A stretch of DNA of 34,142 nucleotides from an uncultured archaeon (GTDB taxonomy: Archaea; Thermoproteota; Nitrososphaeria; JACIWG01), in assembly GCA_938034445.1 (NCBI GenBank), contig CALHLD010000031.1:1-34142 (forward strand), in the 5' to 3' direction. Under the pieces are notes generated by a model, which ran no database searches, was not told the origin of the DNA, and saw only the letters and a list, made by a program, of their open reading frames with translations. A program made the translations under genes and the position numbers. Below are positions 22,836 to 31,787 of this stretch, one piece after another; the first letter of the stretch is position 1, and every line of letters begins with the position of its first letter.

Positions 22836-23834
22836 TCAATTGATCTCTAAAAATATTCTTCCATCCCTTTGCGGAGAAAATAGTTCCTCTAAACCTTTTC
22901 TAGCTTCATTTAACCCGAATTTTTTCCAAACTTTAACTTTAAGTCTATCCAATTTTGCTATGATTTCCATCATCTCTTTCCTAGTTCCACCTGTTGTCCC
23001 TACTATGCTTAGATGCTTACTATATACCTTGAAAAGTGGGACTGTTGCTTCCCCTCCAGTAAGGGCTCCAAATATTACAATTTTCCCATTTAACCCAACA
23101 AGTTCTAAACTTTTAGCGAAAGTTTCCGAACCTAAAGAATCTAATACAACATCAGCCATTTTCCCACCACTCACATTTCTAACAACATCATATGCTCTCT
23201 CCATGTCTGTAACATAGTCTGCACCAAAATCTTTTACCCAATTTTTTCTTGATATCGCAATAATCTTTGCTCCCATCATTTTTGCAAACTGTACTGCAAA
23301 CATTCCCGTATTTCCTGAAGCGCCAACTACAACAGTAAGATGATTAAATCCGACATTTGCTTCTTTAAGCGCATGATATGCTGTAAGTGCAGCAATAGGA
23401 ACGCTTGCGGCAATTTCCCAACTAATATTATCACCAATCTTAAACACATTCTTTGAAGGTACTACCGTGTACTCAGCAAAACCTCCCTGTGAAACTTGGC
23501 CAATTAACCCACCACTTCTACACAACATCTCTTTTCCCTCTAAGCAGAAGTCACATTCGCCGTCAAAAATTCTAGGGTAAACAATAACCCTATCAGATTT
23601 TTTTAAATTTTTTACATTCTCACCAACTTCTTCAACTATTCCAGCAAATTCTGAACCTGGAATGTGTGGAAAGATTGTTACTGGACGGAGTCCCTTAACT
23701 ATAAAATAGTCAATAGGATTTATACCTGCCAAAACTACTCTTACAAGCACATCATTTGAGCCTATTTCTGGTACTGGAACATTTACAAAATTTAAATTTT
23801 CTAAACCGGGCTCATTGAAGGCTACCGCATTCAT
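22836..23834 (-). CDS. Medium-chain dehydrogenase/reductase without catalytic zinc site
   Basis: A 332-residue MDR-superfamily oxidoreductase. The N-terminal GroES-like domain has AGINPID with Asn39 where zinc alcohol dehydrogenases have cysteine, and HIPGSEFAG with Ser61 where they have the zinc histidine, so the catalytic zinc should be absent. A structural-zinc lobe remains: Asp91, Cys94, Cys97 and Cys105, with Asp in place of the first Cys. The nucleotide-binding motif is VVGASGNTGMFAVQFAK near 169-185, followed by AISRKNW, which favours NADPH. This pattern fits acryloyl-CoA or quinone/enoyl reductases more than alcohol dehydrogenases. It is a single-gene unit with its own TATA box. Confidence 0.85.
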   Translation of the reverse strand: MNAVAFNEPGLENLNFVNVPVPEIGSNDVLVRVVLAGINPIDYFIVKGLRPVTIFPHIPGSEFAGIVEEVGENVKNLKKSDRVIVYPRIFDGECDFCLEGKEMLCRSGGLIGQVSQGGFAEYTVVPSKNVFKIGDNISWEIAASVPIAALTAYHALKEANVGFNHLTVVVGASGNTGMFAVQFAKMMGAKIIAISRKNWVKDFGADYVTDMERAYDVVRNVSGGKMADVVLDSLGSETFAKSLELVGLNGKIVIFGALTGGEATVPLFKVYSKHLSIVGTTGGTRKEMMEIIAKLDRLKVKVWKKFGLNEARKGLEELFSPQRDGRIFLEIN

Positions 23835-23857
23835 AATAAAACAGAATCTAGTTTAAT

Positions 23858-23868
23858 TATTTAAACAT
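23858..23868 (-). promoter_or_regulatory. TATA box of the MDR reductase gene
   Basis: The minus strand reads ATGTTTAAATA, centred about 29 bp before the ATG at 23834. Confidence 0.45.
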
Positions 23869-23910
23869 TATTTAAATAAGCTAATATCTTAGTTAAATTA
23901 CATATTACCT

Positions 23911-24366
23911 TTATACTTCTTTCTCAACCTTTTTCTCACTTAATGAAAGTAGAGTTTTTGAAGCTTTGTCTGTTAGCATTATTATTCCAGCATTTATTTC
24001 TATCAATCCTTCTCTTTCCAAATTTTTTAGAGCATCTGTAACATAGTTTTTTGATCTATCACTTAATTTTGCTATTAAATCTTCTAATCCTATACTCTCC
24101 ATAGTGGAGAGTATCGTTAATATTGATTGTGCAGTTGATCGAATTGTTCCACTACCATAATATTGGGACACTTCATTTGAAGCTTGTTTTGGAAACGCTG
24201 TCTCTGGCACACCGCTAAATGATAATGGTGTAATGTTATCTGTAATGTTATTGACTCTTTTTTGTCCTTTGTTTCCTTTTTTGAAGAAGGTCAGTAGTAA
24301 CAGAACAACGTATAATATTACTCCAGAAAATATTAATATACTTGATATTAAAGGTAACATGCTCAT
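23911..24366 (-). CDS. Membrane-tethered winged-helix protein at the end of the archaellum operon
   Basis: A 151-residue protein with a membrane helix at about 5-28 and a polar linker to about 75. The C-terminal domain reads IGLEDLIAKLSDRSKNYVTDALKNLEREGLIEINAG, a winged-helix fold with recognition helix and wing. The ATG overlaps the stop of the preceding gene as ATGA, so translation is coupled. Sulfolobus ArnR, a membrane-bound HTH activator of the archaellin promoter, is a known parallel, but its HTH is N-terminal and its membrane part C-terminal; here the order is reversed. A role in controlling archaellum genes is inference from place and fold. Confidence 0.75.
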   Translation of the reverse strand: MSMLPLISSILIFSGVILYVVLLLLTFFKKGNKGQKRVNNITDNITPLSFSGVPETAFPKQASNEVSQYYGSGTIRSTAQSILTILSTMESIGLEDLIAKLSDRSKNYVTDALKNLEREGLIEINAGIIMLTDKASKTLLSLSEKKVEKEV

Positions 24367-26744
24367 CTTCTACGCCCCATAATATAAAGTATTAGTGAAA
24401 CTCCAACTATTGCTCCAACTATTAAAAAGGTTTCTATTCTCTCAACTGGCAGTATACTTTGGCTCACCACCTCAAACTCTTCTTCGTCGACTGCATCTTG
24501 GACTTTCACTCTTATTTTATATTTTCCAACTTCTGCTGGCGCTATTATCTCATCCTTTACTATTCCAGATGCACCTATTGGAATAGATTTAAGGGGAGTT
24601 GATATTCCGTCCCTGTTAATCTCTATTAATGCAACGGTTGTTCCCAATGGAGGTGGTGCCAATCTTATTTCTATAGGAATACTCTCTGATGGGCTGACTC
24701 TTGTTTTAGAAATTGTAAGGTCAACATTTATTATAGTTTTTATAACAGAAAATTGTGCAGTTGATATTGTACTATTTTGATAAACTATTGCTAGAAAATA
24801 TTTTCCCATCTGCAAATTTTTCAGTGTGGTCAATGCTTCCCCATCCAATATTACTACATCTTTACTTTGAACATTCTTTCCTGTTTCCTGATTTCTAACT
24901 AGTAGTGTTACGTTTAAACTTATTTTTTCAGAGGAAAAAATCTTTACTTGAAATTCACTATTTTCCTCTATATTTTTTGGCAATAATATATTAAATTTTG
25001 GGCTTATGACTTCAAATTCCTTTTCTGCCTTTAACTTTTTAGAAGGTACAGTAAAGATTATCTTATTTTTTCCCGTTTGTTTCTCTATTTTTAGTTCGAT
25101 TAAGTTTTCTCCAGTTTTAACCTCAATACTTTTGTTTAAAATTAATGTGTTTCCGTAATATTGTATTAGTCTTCCATTAAACTTTAAATCTAAACCCTCT
25201 TCCCCTAACACATTTATTTTGAATTTTGTTGTAGTGTTGGCTAAAACTTTTTCCGGCCCCTCTATTACTATAGTTGGCATTCGAATAACTTTAACTTGTA
25301 CACGTTGGCTTTCAACTTCATTTAAGCCAATTCTTATTACTGCTCTTAATATGTTTGTTCCTGCTGGTAGTTCTAGGTCACAATATGCTTCCCCTTCATA
25401 AACCTCTATACTCTTTAACGCAATCCATATTCCCCCCGTATACTTTTCTATTGTAATTGGAAGTGTTAGATTAAATTTTGGTATTGTTGTAACCTTTACT
25501 TTAAAAGTTTCTCCCTCAAATACATTTTCTGGTAAACCATCTATTTTTAGAATCAGATTATTTAAAATAGCTGAAGCGCTAATTATTCTAATTTTAACTT
25601 CGTTACTGTAAAAGTTTTTTTCTTCAGCTGTAACATATGCTCTTAACGTTATAACTTCTGTTGGGTTTTCTGTTAAAATAAAAATTCTTAGAGGTATCTC
25701 AAGTATGGGCTCAATAATGTAAACTGTTTCCTTTTTTAATAGGTTGCCATTTTTAACTATTTCTATTGTAAGCGTACTTATGGTCGATAGAGCCTTTGAG
25801 GGTGTTACTTTTATTTTTGCAATTATTTGGTCTCCATTTATTATTGTTGTCTTGTTTATTGAAAGATTGAGTTCTGGTCTAACTAGGTCTAGGGTTGTTG
25901 AGCTTAGGCTTCCGTATGAGAAGTAAAGATTTTCCATCATATATGTTATATTAGATGTAATATAGTACGCTCCCTCTTCTAGAATTAATGTTTTAATTAA
26001 AACCTTTGTACTATAGAATTGTTGCGGGTCTATATTTCCAATGTTCTGTGTGTATACTAGTGTTTTGTTAAAATATATGAAAAGTTTAACATTTTCTAGT
26101 TGAAGTTGGAAGAGATTTTCTATTCTAACATATAGTTCTATGTCTGAACCCTGCATTATTACCTTATTTTTTACACCATCGGGATATCCGATATCTATTC
26201 TTACAAGTTCCTTGTTAAATAGTGTATCATATCCGAATGTTTTTATTTGCTCTAAATTAAATGATGTTTTTATTGTCTCTCCCCTTTCTACAGGTATCAA
26301 TGTTAATGTAATGTTAAATTTGTCACCAGTGTTTATTGAAAGTGGTACTGTGTACTTTGTTTTTAAAACAATTTCTGTAATATTCTTATTTATTACTCCA
26401 ACATACCATATACCTGAATCAAGTTTTCCAATTTTTAATTGCAAGTATACTGCAATATTGCCTACATAATTAGAATATACTGAAGAAATCCTCGTGTAAA
26501 GGTCGTATTCGGCTCCAGCTAATAGTATCTCGTTTGTTTCTAAGCTTACTCTTAGAGAAAGTACTGATTTTCCTATAAAGATTGGTGGAAGATCTCTCTC
26601 AACTTTCACTATACTCGCCTGGCCTCCGTGAACTTTTCCTAGATGAGGGTAAGATGATATGAGCGTTAGAAGCATTAAAGTTATTAAAATAGTTAGTCTT
26701 GCTAACTTTTTTTCATCCAATTTTTTTGTATCAAATATTCCCAT
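24363..26744 (-). CDS. Large surface protein linked to the archaellum operon
   Basis: A 793-residue protein I cannot assign to a named family. It has a basic start and a hydrophobic stretch at about 15-32 (signal peptide or anchor), then about 720 residues of beta-rich outer region that look like a string of Ig-like or CARDB-like domains (repeated patterns such as VLEGEAYCDLELPAG, IPIEIRLAPPP, GKYKIRVKV), and a C-terminal membrane helix at about 768-788 ending in MGRRR. Few cysteines are seen. It starts 15 bp after arlJ with a good GGAGGT site and runs into the winged-helix gene with a 4-base overlap. It may anchor or surround the motor in the space under the S-layer; that is inference. Confidence 0.7.
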   Translation of the reverse strand: MGIFDTKKLDEKKLARLTILITLMLLTLISSYPHLGKVHGGQASIVKVERDLPPIFIGKSVLSLRVSLETNEILLAGAEYDLYTRISSVYSNYVGNIAVYLQLKIGKLDSGIWYVGVINKNITEIVLKTKYTVPLSINTGDKFNITLTLIPVERGETIKTSFNLEQIKTFGYDTLFNKELVRIDIGYPDGVKNKVIMQGSDIELYVRIENLFQLQLENVKLFIYFNKTLVYTQNIGNIDPQQFYSTKVLIKTLILEEGAYYITSNITYMMENLYFSYGSLSSTTLDLVRPELNLSINKTTIINGDQIIAKIKVTPSKALSTISTLTIEIVKNGNLLKKETVYIIEPILEIPLRIFILTENPTEVITLRAYVTAEEKNFYSNEVKIRIISASAILNNLILKIDGLPENVFEGETFKVKVTTIPKFNLTLPITIEKYTGGIWIALKSIEVYEGEAYCDLELPAGTNILRAVIRIGLNEVESQRVQVKVIRMPTIVIEGPEKVLANTTTKFKINVLGEEGLDLKFNGRLIQYYGNTLILNKSIEVKTGENLIELKIEKQTGKNKIIFTVPSKKLKAEKEFEVISPKFNILLPKNIEENSEFQVKIFSSEKISLNVTLLVRNQETGKNVQSKDVVILDGEALTTLKNLQMGKYFLAIVYQNSTISTAQFSVIKTIINVDLTISKTRVSPSESIPIEIRLAPPPLGTTVALIEINRDGISTPLKSIPIGASGIVKDEIIAPAEVGKYKIRVKVQDAVDEEEFEVVSQSILPVERIETFLIVGAIVGVSLILYIMGRRR

Positions 26745-26759
26745 TTGTACTTTACCTCC

Positions 26760-28394
26760 TTAAACTAAGATTGGAATTACAAGTTGTCTTGAAAGCACTT
26801 CCATTACAACCCATGCAACAGAAGTTAGTGTGAATAGTGTTGCAACATGTGTCCAGAATGTTTCTACAAGTCCACCGAACACAATTTTTAAAACTATAGC
26901 GTTCATTATAGCCAAAACTATTATTGAAGTAAACAATAAATTTGCTACTAGGTTAACGTCTATTTCAAAAAATCTTATCGGAAATTCTGTTATCATCGAA
27001 AATGTTTCTGCTGAAGTCTCCATCATTTCCATCATCGTCTTATAATATTCTGAGAATATGTTTAATATTGTCATTAGTGCCGAAGATATTGCTACAAGTA
27101 GTGCGTGAAGCATGTATATTGTTGACTCGAATGTTCTGGCTATACCTAGTCTACTTACTCTCATGTTATTTAAAACTGTGAAGTGGTCGCTTAAAAATAT
27201 TCCTACATTAGCTGTATTACCATTAACCTCCATTGTATCCATTAAAATGTTTGTTAAATGTATGAAGTCTTTATTGCACGTGTCAAAGCATACATGTCTC
27301 CATCCAATCTTAGGATCTATTCCAGTCGAAAGCCTTGCTCTTAAATTTTCTATAAACTTTCTAAGTGGTCCAAGTTCACCTTGAAGTGTGGATTCTATAG
27401 CCTTCTGCTGATTTTGAAGTACTGAATAAGTCATTCCAAAGCTTCTTGAAAAAACAGGTATCACATTGCTTACCTTCTTTATCCTGTCCTCTATTATGAG
27501 GGCATATGCTCCTGGTATAAAGAGTGGTAGGGTTGAAAAAAGAAGTCCATAACTTTGCGATATTCCTAAAAAATTTTGAGTTAAAAAATATATTACAAAA
27601 GATGCCATTACTGCTGTTAAGGTTATGATTATGTATGTTCTTCTATAATTTGGTTTTATTGCACCATACCATATTGCCCAATCCTTTGGCATAATTATTA
27701 CTATAAAGATTCCAAAAAATATTGTTATTGCAACAGAACCAATAATAGAGAATATAAGCAGTATCGTGTCCCCTCCCATAAACATTGAAAGAAGCGCTAA
27801 GGTTATTATTATGAATGCTGATGCGCTCATGACTGAACTATATAATCCGAGAAGGATTCTTGCAAAGTCTAGGCTTCTGGAATAGTTGTATTCGTAAAGT
27901 CTACTATGCATTCTTGCCTCAAGTTCAAGATAGTTCTCTGGATCCTCTCCAACTCTTAGAACTTCTGAAAGTCTTAGAAGGAAGTTCCTAAATATAATAT
28001 TTTTAACATTTTTTGCTAAAAGTTGTATTGCCCTAACAAGCCCATATCCCCAATTTGTTGAGAGTGTAGAAAACTTTGTTAATGTTGCCTGAAACTCTCC
28101 ATAGTCTCCAACTAATGTTTTAATTTCTAAGATCCTGTTTCTACTTGGTTTTCCTGTTGAAACCGCATACATTTGTATTATCGTAAAAAGTAGGTCTTCA
28201 CTTATTGAGGTTCTTGGTAGTTTTCTTGCTAAAAGTCTGTAAACTAGAGGTAGGGAAGCAAAAGCTGTAATAAATGCTGTAAGAACTAATGAAAATATTA
28301 TTTCAAAATTCATGAAGTATAATATTATAAAGGATGAGATTGACGCGATTACTGGTAATATTTTTGATAACCGGGTCTTCTTCTCTTTACTCAT
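26760..28394 (-). CDS. arlJ: Archaellum membrane platform ArlJ (FlaJ)
   Basis: A 544-residue polytopic membrane protein of the GspF/FlaJ family. Two hydrophobic helices open it (about 14-50); a cytosolic helical domain follows with the conserved GEDPENYLELEARMHSRL stretch; then helices, and a second cytosolic domain containing LRARLSTGIDPKIGWRHVC, and a further membrane block to the end. ArlJ is the inner-membrane core on which the ATPase ArlI acts. It overlaps arlI by four bases (ATGA), so translation is coupled. Confidence 0.92.
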   Translation of the reverse strand: MSKEKKTRLSKILPVIASISSFIILYFMNFEIIFSLVLTAFITAFASLPLVYRLLARKLPRTSISEDLLFTIIQMYAVSTGKPSRNRILEIKTLVGDYGEFQATLTKFSTLSTNWGYGLVRAIQLLAKNVKNIIFRNFLLRLSEVLRVGEDPENYLELEARMHSRLYEYNYSRSLDFARILLGLYSSVMSASAFIIITLALLSMFMGGDTILLIFSIIGSVAITIFFGIFIVIIMPKDWAIWYGAIKPNYRRTYIIITLTAVMASFVIYFLTQNFLGISQSYGLLFSTLPLFIPGAYALIIEDRIKKVSNVIPVFSRSFGMTYSVLQNQQKAIESTLQGELGPLRKFIENLRARLSTGIDPKIGWRHVCFDTCNKDFIHLTNILMDTMEVNGNTANVGIFLSDHFTVLNNMRVSRLGIARTFESTIYMLHALLVAISSALMTILNIFSEYYKTMMEMMETSAETFSMITEFPIRFFEIDVNLVANLLFTSIIVLAIMNAIVLKIVFGGLVETFWTHVATLFTLTSVAWVVMEVLSRQLVIPILV

Positions 28395-30127
28395 TTTAAC
28401 CAGTCCTTTAACCTATTATATGATATGTCTACCAGAACCTTTTCTAGTCCTTCTAGTATAACATGCTGTAGTTCTGACTTCTTACTAGTTTTAGCCTTAG
28501 AATCTATTTGTGTATATAGTTGAGTTAAAAACTTGAATACAGTAAAATGGTCAAAAACCTTGTTTTCAGTTAACCCCTTTAAAATTTTAGCCCTAAGCTC
28601 AAGCTCATCATATATCATACTCATGTCTCTTTTACTTAATCCTCTTGTTACTCCAATCTTTTCTTCAAGAAGATAGCTGGAACCTTTTCCTCTAAAGATG
28701 AATGCATCTTTTACAGGATCCCATGTGAATACTGGAACAAACATGACATTATTTTCCACTGGATTATATCCTATTATCTCATTTAAACTGAGGGCTCTTC
28801 TCACCATAACTCCTTCCCTGTAGACTGCGCTTTGAATTAGTATAAAGTTCAAGTTATCTAACTGGGTTCTTGGTACATTTATAGGTGGAGAAATTATTCT
28901 TTGAATGAGCCTTTCAACAGAAGCTGCATGGAATGTTGCGATAACAGGGTGACCTGTCTGCATCGCCTGAAATGCTATGTTCCCTTCAGCGCCTCTTATC
29001 TCTCCAACAATAATATAATTTGGTCTCTGTCTTAGTGCTGCCTTAAGTAGGTCGAACATTGTTACGCTTGTCTCAGGGCTTCCAGTATCGCGGGTTAGTT
29101 CTCTTACCCAGTTTTGATGTGGCACCATTACCTCTGCTGTATCCTCTATACTAATTATTTTGGCATTTGGTCTTATAAATACAAGTGAGGCGTTTAATGT
29201 TGTTGTCTTTCCTGATGCTGTTTCTCCAGAAATAAATCCACTCATTCCCTCTAAAAGTAACATCCAAAGGAATGCTGCGACTTTTGAGTCAAGCGTATTC
29301 CATCCGATTAACCTTGTTATGCTAATTGGTGTTTCAGTAAATTTTCTTATCGTAAAGTTACTTCCCTTCAAGCTTACATCGTTTCCAAATACAGCATTTA
29401 GTCTACTTCCATCCGGTAATGTAGCATCAATTATTGGTCTTGCTGTTCCAACAGGTTTACCTGTTCTTTCACCAAGTTCTTGGATAAACTTGTTAAGTTC
29501 TTCAATTGAATGAAAACATATGTTTGTTTCCAGTGAACCAAAAACCTTGTGAACTATATGAATGCATCCTATCCCACTACAACTTATGTCCTCAATATAA
29601 GGGTCTTTTATTAGAGGCTCAAGCTTTCCTAGACCAACTTTGTCTCTAATCAAATAATATTCGAAAATATTGTAAATGTTTCTTTGCACAGGTATCTTCT
29701 TAGGTACCCTATTTTTTGTTACAAAACGTTCATAGTCCACCAAATTTTCTGTAAACTCTATAATCTTGGAAACCTTCTCCAAAAGTATCTTTTTTCTGTC
29801 CTCAGGTGAAGTTGCAAAATCCCTGTCAGTTATTACTTCAGCCAATCTGATTTCAATAAGGTCAAAAAGTGTCTGAGGTGGTCGAGGCGGTTCAATTACA
29901 ACATACTTTCTATAGCCTGTTGTAATACCTGGATTAGAATACACATGAACAAATATCCCATTATTTTTATCAACTAAGTAAATAACATTTACAACAGGAT
30001 TCTTCTTTAATGCATCCGGAATTTCCGTGCCAACATATGCTGGTGTACCGACTTCCTTCTCTACCTTCTTAATATAGGCTATTAAATGAGGGAACCTGTT
30101 TAATGAAATCAACTGTTCCCTACTCAT
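28391..30127 (-). CDS. arlI: Archaellum motor ATPase ArlI (FlaI)
   Basis: A 578-residue secretion-type ATPase. Walker A is GETASGKT at 301-308, the Asp box ISIEDT at 326-330, Walker B YIIVGEIRG at 371-379 with Glu376, and the His box TGHPVIATFHA at 391-401. The N-terminal 200 residues are the family-specific domain. ArlI is a hexamer that first powers filament assembly and then rotation. It starts five bases after the end of arlH. Confidence 0.95.
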   Translation of the reverse strand: MSREQLISLNRFPHLIAYIKKVEKEVGTPAYVGTEIPDALKKNPVVNVIYLVDKNNGIFVHVYSNPGITTGYRKYVVIEPPRPPQTLFDLIEIRLAEVITDRDFATSPEDRKKILLEKVSKIIEFTENLVDYERFVTKNRVPKKIPVQRNIYNIFEYYLIRDKVGLGKLEPLIKDPYIEDISCSGIGCIHIVHKVFGSLETNICFHSIEELNKFIQELGERTGKPVGTARPIIDATLPDGSRLNAVFGNDVSLKGSNFTIRKFTETPISITRLIGWNTLDSKVAAFLWMLLLEGMSGFISGETASGKTTTLNASLVFIRPNAKIISIEDTAEVMVPHQNWVRELTRDTGSPETSVTMFDLLKAALRQRPNYIIVGEIRGAEGNIAFQAMQTGHPVIATFHAASVERLIQRIISPPINVPRTQLDNLNFILIQSAVYREGVMVRRALSLNEIIGYNPVENNVMFVPVFTWDPVKDAFIFRGKGSSYLLEEKIGVTRGLSKRDMSMIYDELELRAKILKGLTENKVFDHFTVFKFLTQLYTQIDSKAKTSKKSELQHVILEGLEKVLVDISYNRLKDWLK

Positions 30128-30132
30128 CTTCT

Positions 30133-30873
30133 CTACACCTTTGCAACAGCCACTGGAACAATCTTTATACCAAATGCTGGATCAACTTCAAATGCTATGG
30201 TTGTTTCTGGAACAACTGGTGAACCCTTAGCCTTTAAAATCTTCAATATTCTAACTGATCTTCCAGCAACCTCCCCTAAGCTTAGATCATAGTAAAGGTC
30301 ACATAATGATATAAGATACTTTCTGCTTTCCTCTTCTAACGATTCTTTATGTAATGTTAGTACCACAATATTTCTTGTCACGGACGTAACTTTTTTGATT
30401 GCTAGAAACAGATCTAAGGCATCTTTCTCACTTTTAGAGGCAAGAACTGAAAGTGCATCTAATCCTATAAAATCGAATGTGTTTCCTCTTTTTTTAATAA
30501 AGGAAATTGTATTATCTACAACCTTTGTCAAATTATCTTTTGTAAGACTACTAACTAGTCTTGGTAAAGAATAGATAATCAATTTGCCTTTTAAGAAAAA
30601 TGGTGTAAGATCTATTGAAATATTTTTAGCCCAAATAATAAACTTCTGTGGTGTTTCTTCTGTTGTTAAAATTGCACAATTTAATCCTGAGCTGCAGGCT
30701 CCATATGCAAGCTGTGCAGTAAGGGTTGTTTTACCTGAACCATTTTCTCCCTCTATAACTATAAGAGATGGTTTAGGTATTCCCCCACCTATTCTTCTAT
30801 CAAGTTCCTCATTACCTGTTGAAATAATTCTATTTTCCTTAAATCCTTTTACTCCACTCAACTCTACTCTCAC
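30133..30873 (-). CDS. arlH: Archaellum ATP-binding protein ArlH (FlaH)
   Basis: A 246-residue RecA/KaiC-like protein. It opens with STGNEELDRRIGGGIP, Walker A is GENGSGKT at 42-49, and the Walker B strand is FDFIGLDALSV with Asp139. ArlH binds ATP, forms a ring with ArlI and is needed for assembly. The start is GTG at 30873; an AGGTGA site covers that codon and would better suit a TTG at 30861, so the N terminus is uncertain by four residues. It overlaps arlF by 35 bases. Confidence 0.92.
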   Translation of the reverse strand: MRVELSGVKGFKENRIISTGNEELDRRIGGGIPKPSLIVIEGENGSGKTTLTAQLAYGACSSGLNCAILTTEETPQKFIIWAKNISIDLTPFFLKGKLIIYSLPRLVSSLTKDNLTKVVDNTISFIKKRGNTFDFIGLDALSVLASKSEKDALDLFLAIKKVTSVTRNIVVLTLHKESLEEESRKYLISLCDLYYDLSLGEVAGRSVRILKILKAKGSPVVPETTIAFEVDPAFGIKIVPVAVAKV

Positions 30874-31297
30874 CTGAAGTTATTATAATATTTATCAAAG
30901 ACCCTTCATTCGGTAATGTTTCAAGCCTGGTCTCCAATTCAACTTCATTTGCTGGCAGTAGTTCAAAGGCATTAAGTTTTTTACCATATACTGTCCATGA
31001 CCTATAAACTTTGTATTCCGCAGAATTATTGCCATAAAATATTACATGAATGTTGAGATCGTCTTGTCTAAATATTAAACTGGATGTTCCTGAATTGTAG
31101 ACTAAAATTTTTAAACTGTTCTCCTCTATTATAAAATCTTTTATAATAATTTGGGGTGGCTGTTTATTTAAGGTAAGATAAAGTTTCCCTGTCTCAAGAT
31201 ATAATGTTCCTATTGCGAATACAGCTGAAAGTATCATTACTGTTAGGGAAGTTAAAAGTAGGAATGTCGAAAGTTCGCTAGCCAATCTTATCACCAA
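30839..31297 (-). CDS. arlF: Archaellum stator protein ArlF (FlaF)
   Basis: A 152-residue protein with an N-terminal hydrophobic helix (about 8-32, LSTFLLLTSLTVMILSAVFAIGTLY) and a beta-rich outer domain with IIIKDFIIEENSLKILVYNSG, the usual ArlF sandwich. In Sulfolobus ArlF binds the S-layer and holds the motor. The start codon is TTG or GTG in the end of the preceding gene, overlapping it by about 20 bases. The call rests on gene order (between ArlG and ArlH) and shape more than on strict motifs. Confidence 0.8.
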   Translation of the reverse strand: MVIRLASELSTFLLLTSLTVMILSAVFAIGTLYLETGKLYLTLNKQPPQIIIKDFIIEENSLKILVYNSGTSSLIFRQDDLNIHVIFYGNNSAEYKVYRSWTVYGKKLNAFELLPANEVELETRLETLPNEGSLINIIITSGESRVEWSKRI

Positions 31298-31787
31298 AAC
31301 GAAATGAATAGATTAAGCCGTTTTCTAGATGTAATTCAACAAAATATGGTGGCAAAAGACTTGAAGTATTATAGATTCTAATAAGAATAGGTTCACCAAC
31401 ATCCCACCTACTATTTTCATAGAAGATTTCCCTAAAATTCCAGAATCCAGATCCCATGTTCCTGCTATAATCTGCTTTAAATGTGACTCCTACACCACCA
31501 TAAACTATAACAATTTTATCTACGGCATTAATAGGCGTTTTGCCACGATTTTCTAGCAGGATAAAAATGCATCCTTCAGACTCATTAAATCCTCCCCCAA
31601 TAAATAATATTTTATAATTTAATCTTAATTCAACATTTTTTCGAAATTTTTCAACTGACTCGAGAATTATTTTTGTAGAATAAAATGTTGTTCCAGCAAC
31701 CATTGAAGCAATAATAAAGGATGCGATTATCAAAAAGGTCATAGAAATGCTTGTACTTCCTTTCCTATATGGAACTTTATTTACCAT
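31278..31787 (-). CDS. arlG: Archaellum stator protein ArlG (FlaG)
   Basis: A 169-residue protein from the ATG at 31787. Its N-terminal helix GSTSISMTFLIIASFIIASM is typical of ArlG and pilin-like proteins, followed by a beta domain with CIFILLENRGKTPINAVDKIVIVYGG. ArlG forms filaments capped by ArlF between membrane and S-layer. A GTG at 31799 could also be the start. It overlaps the coiled-coil gene upstream. Confidence 0.8.
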   Translation of the reverse strand: MVNKVPYRKGSTSISMTFLIIASFIIASMVAGTTFYSTKIILESVEKFRKNVELRLNYKILFIGGGFNESEGCIFILLENRGKTPINAVDKIVIVYGGVGVTFKADYSRNMGSGFWNFREIFYENSRWDVGEPILIRIYNTSSLLPPYFVELHLENGLIYSFRFGDKIG

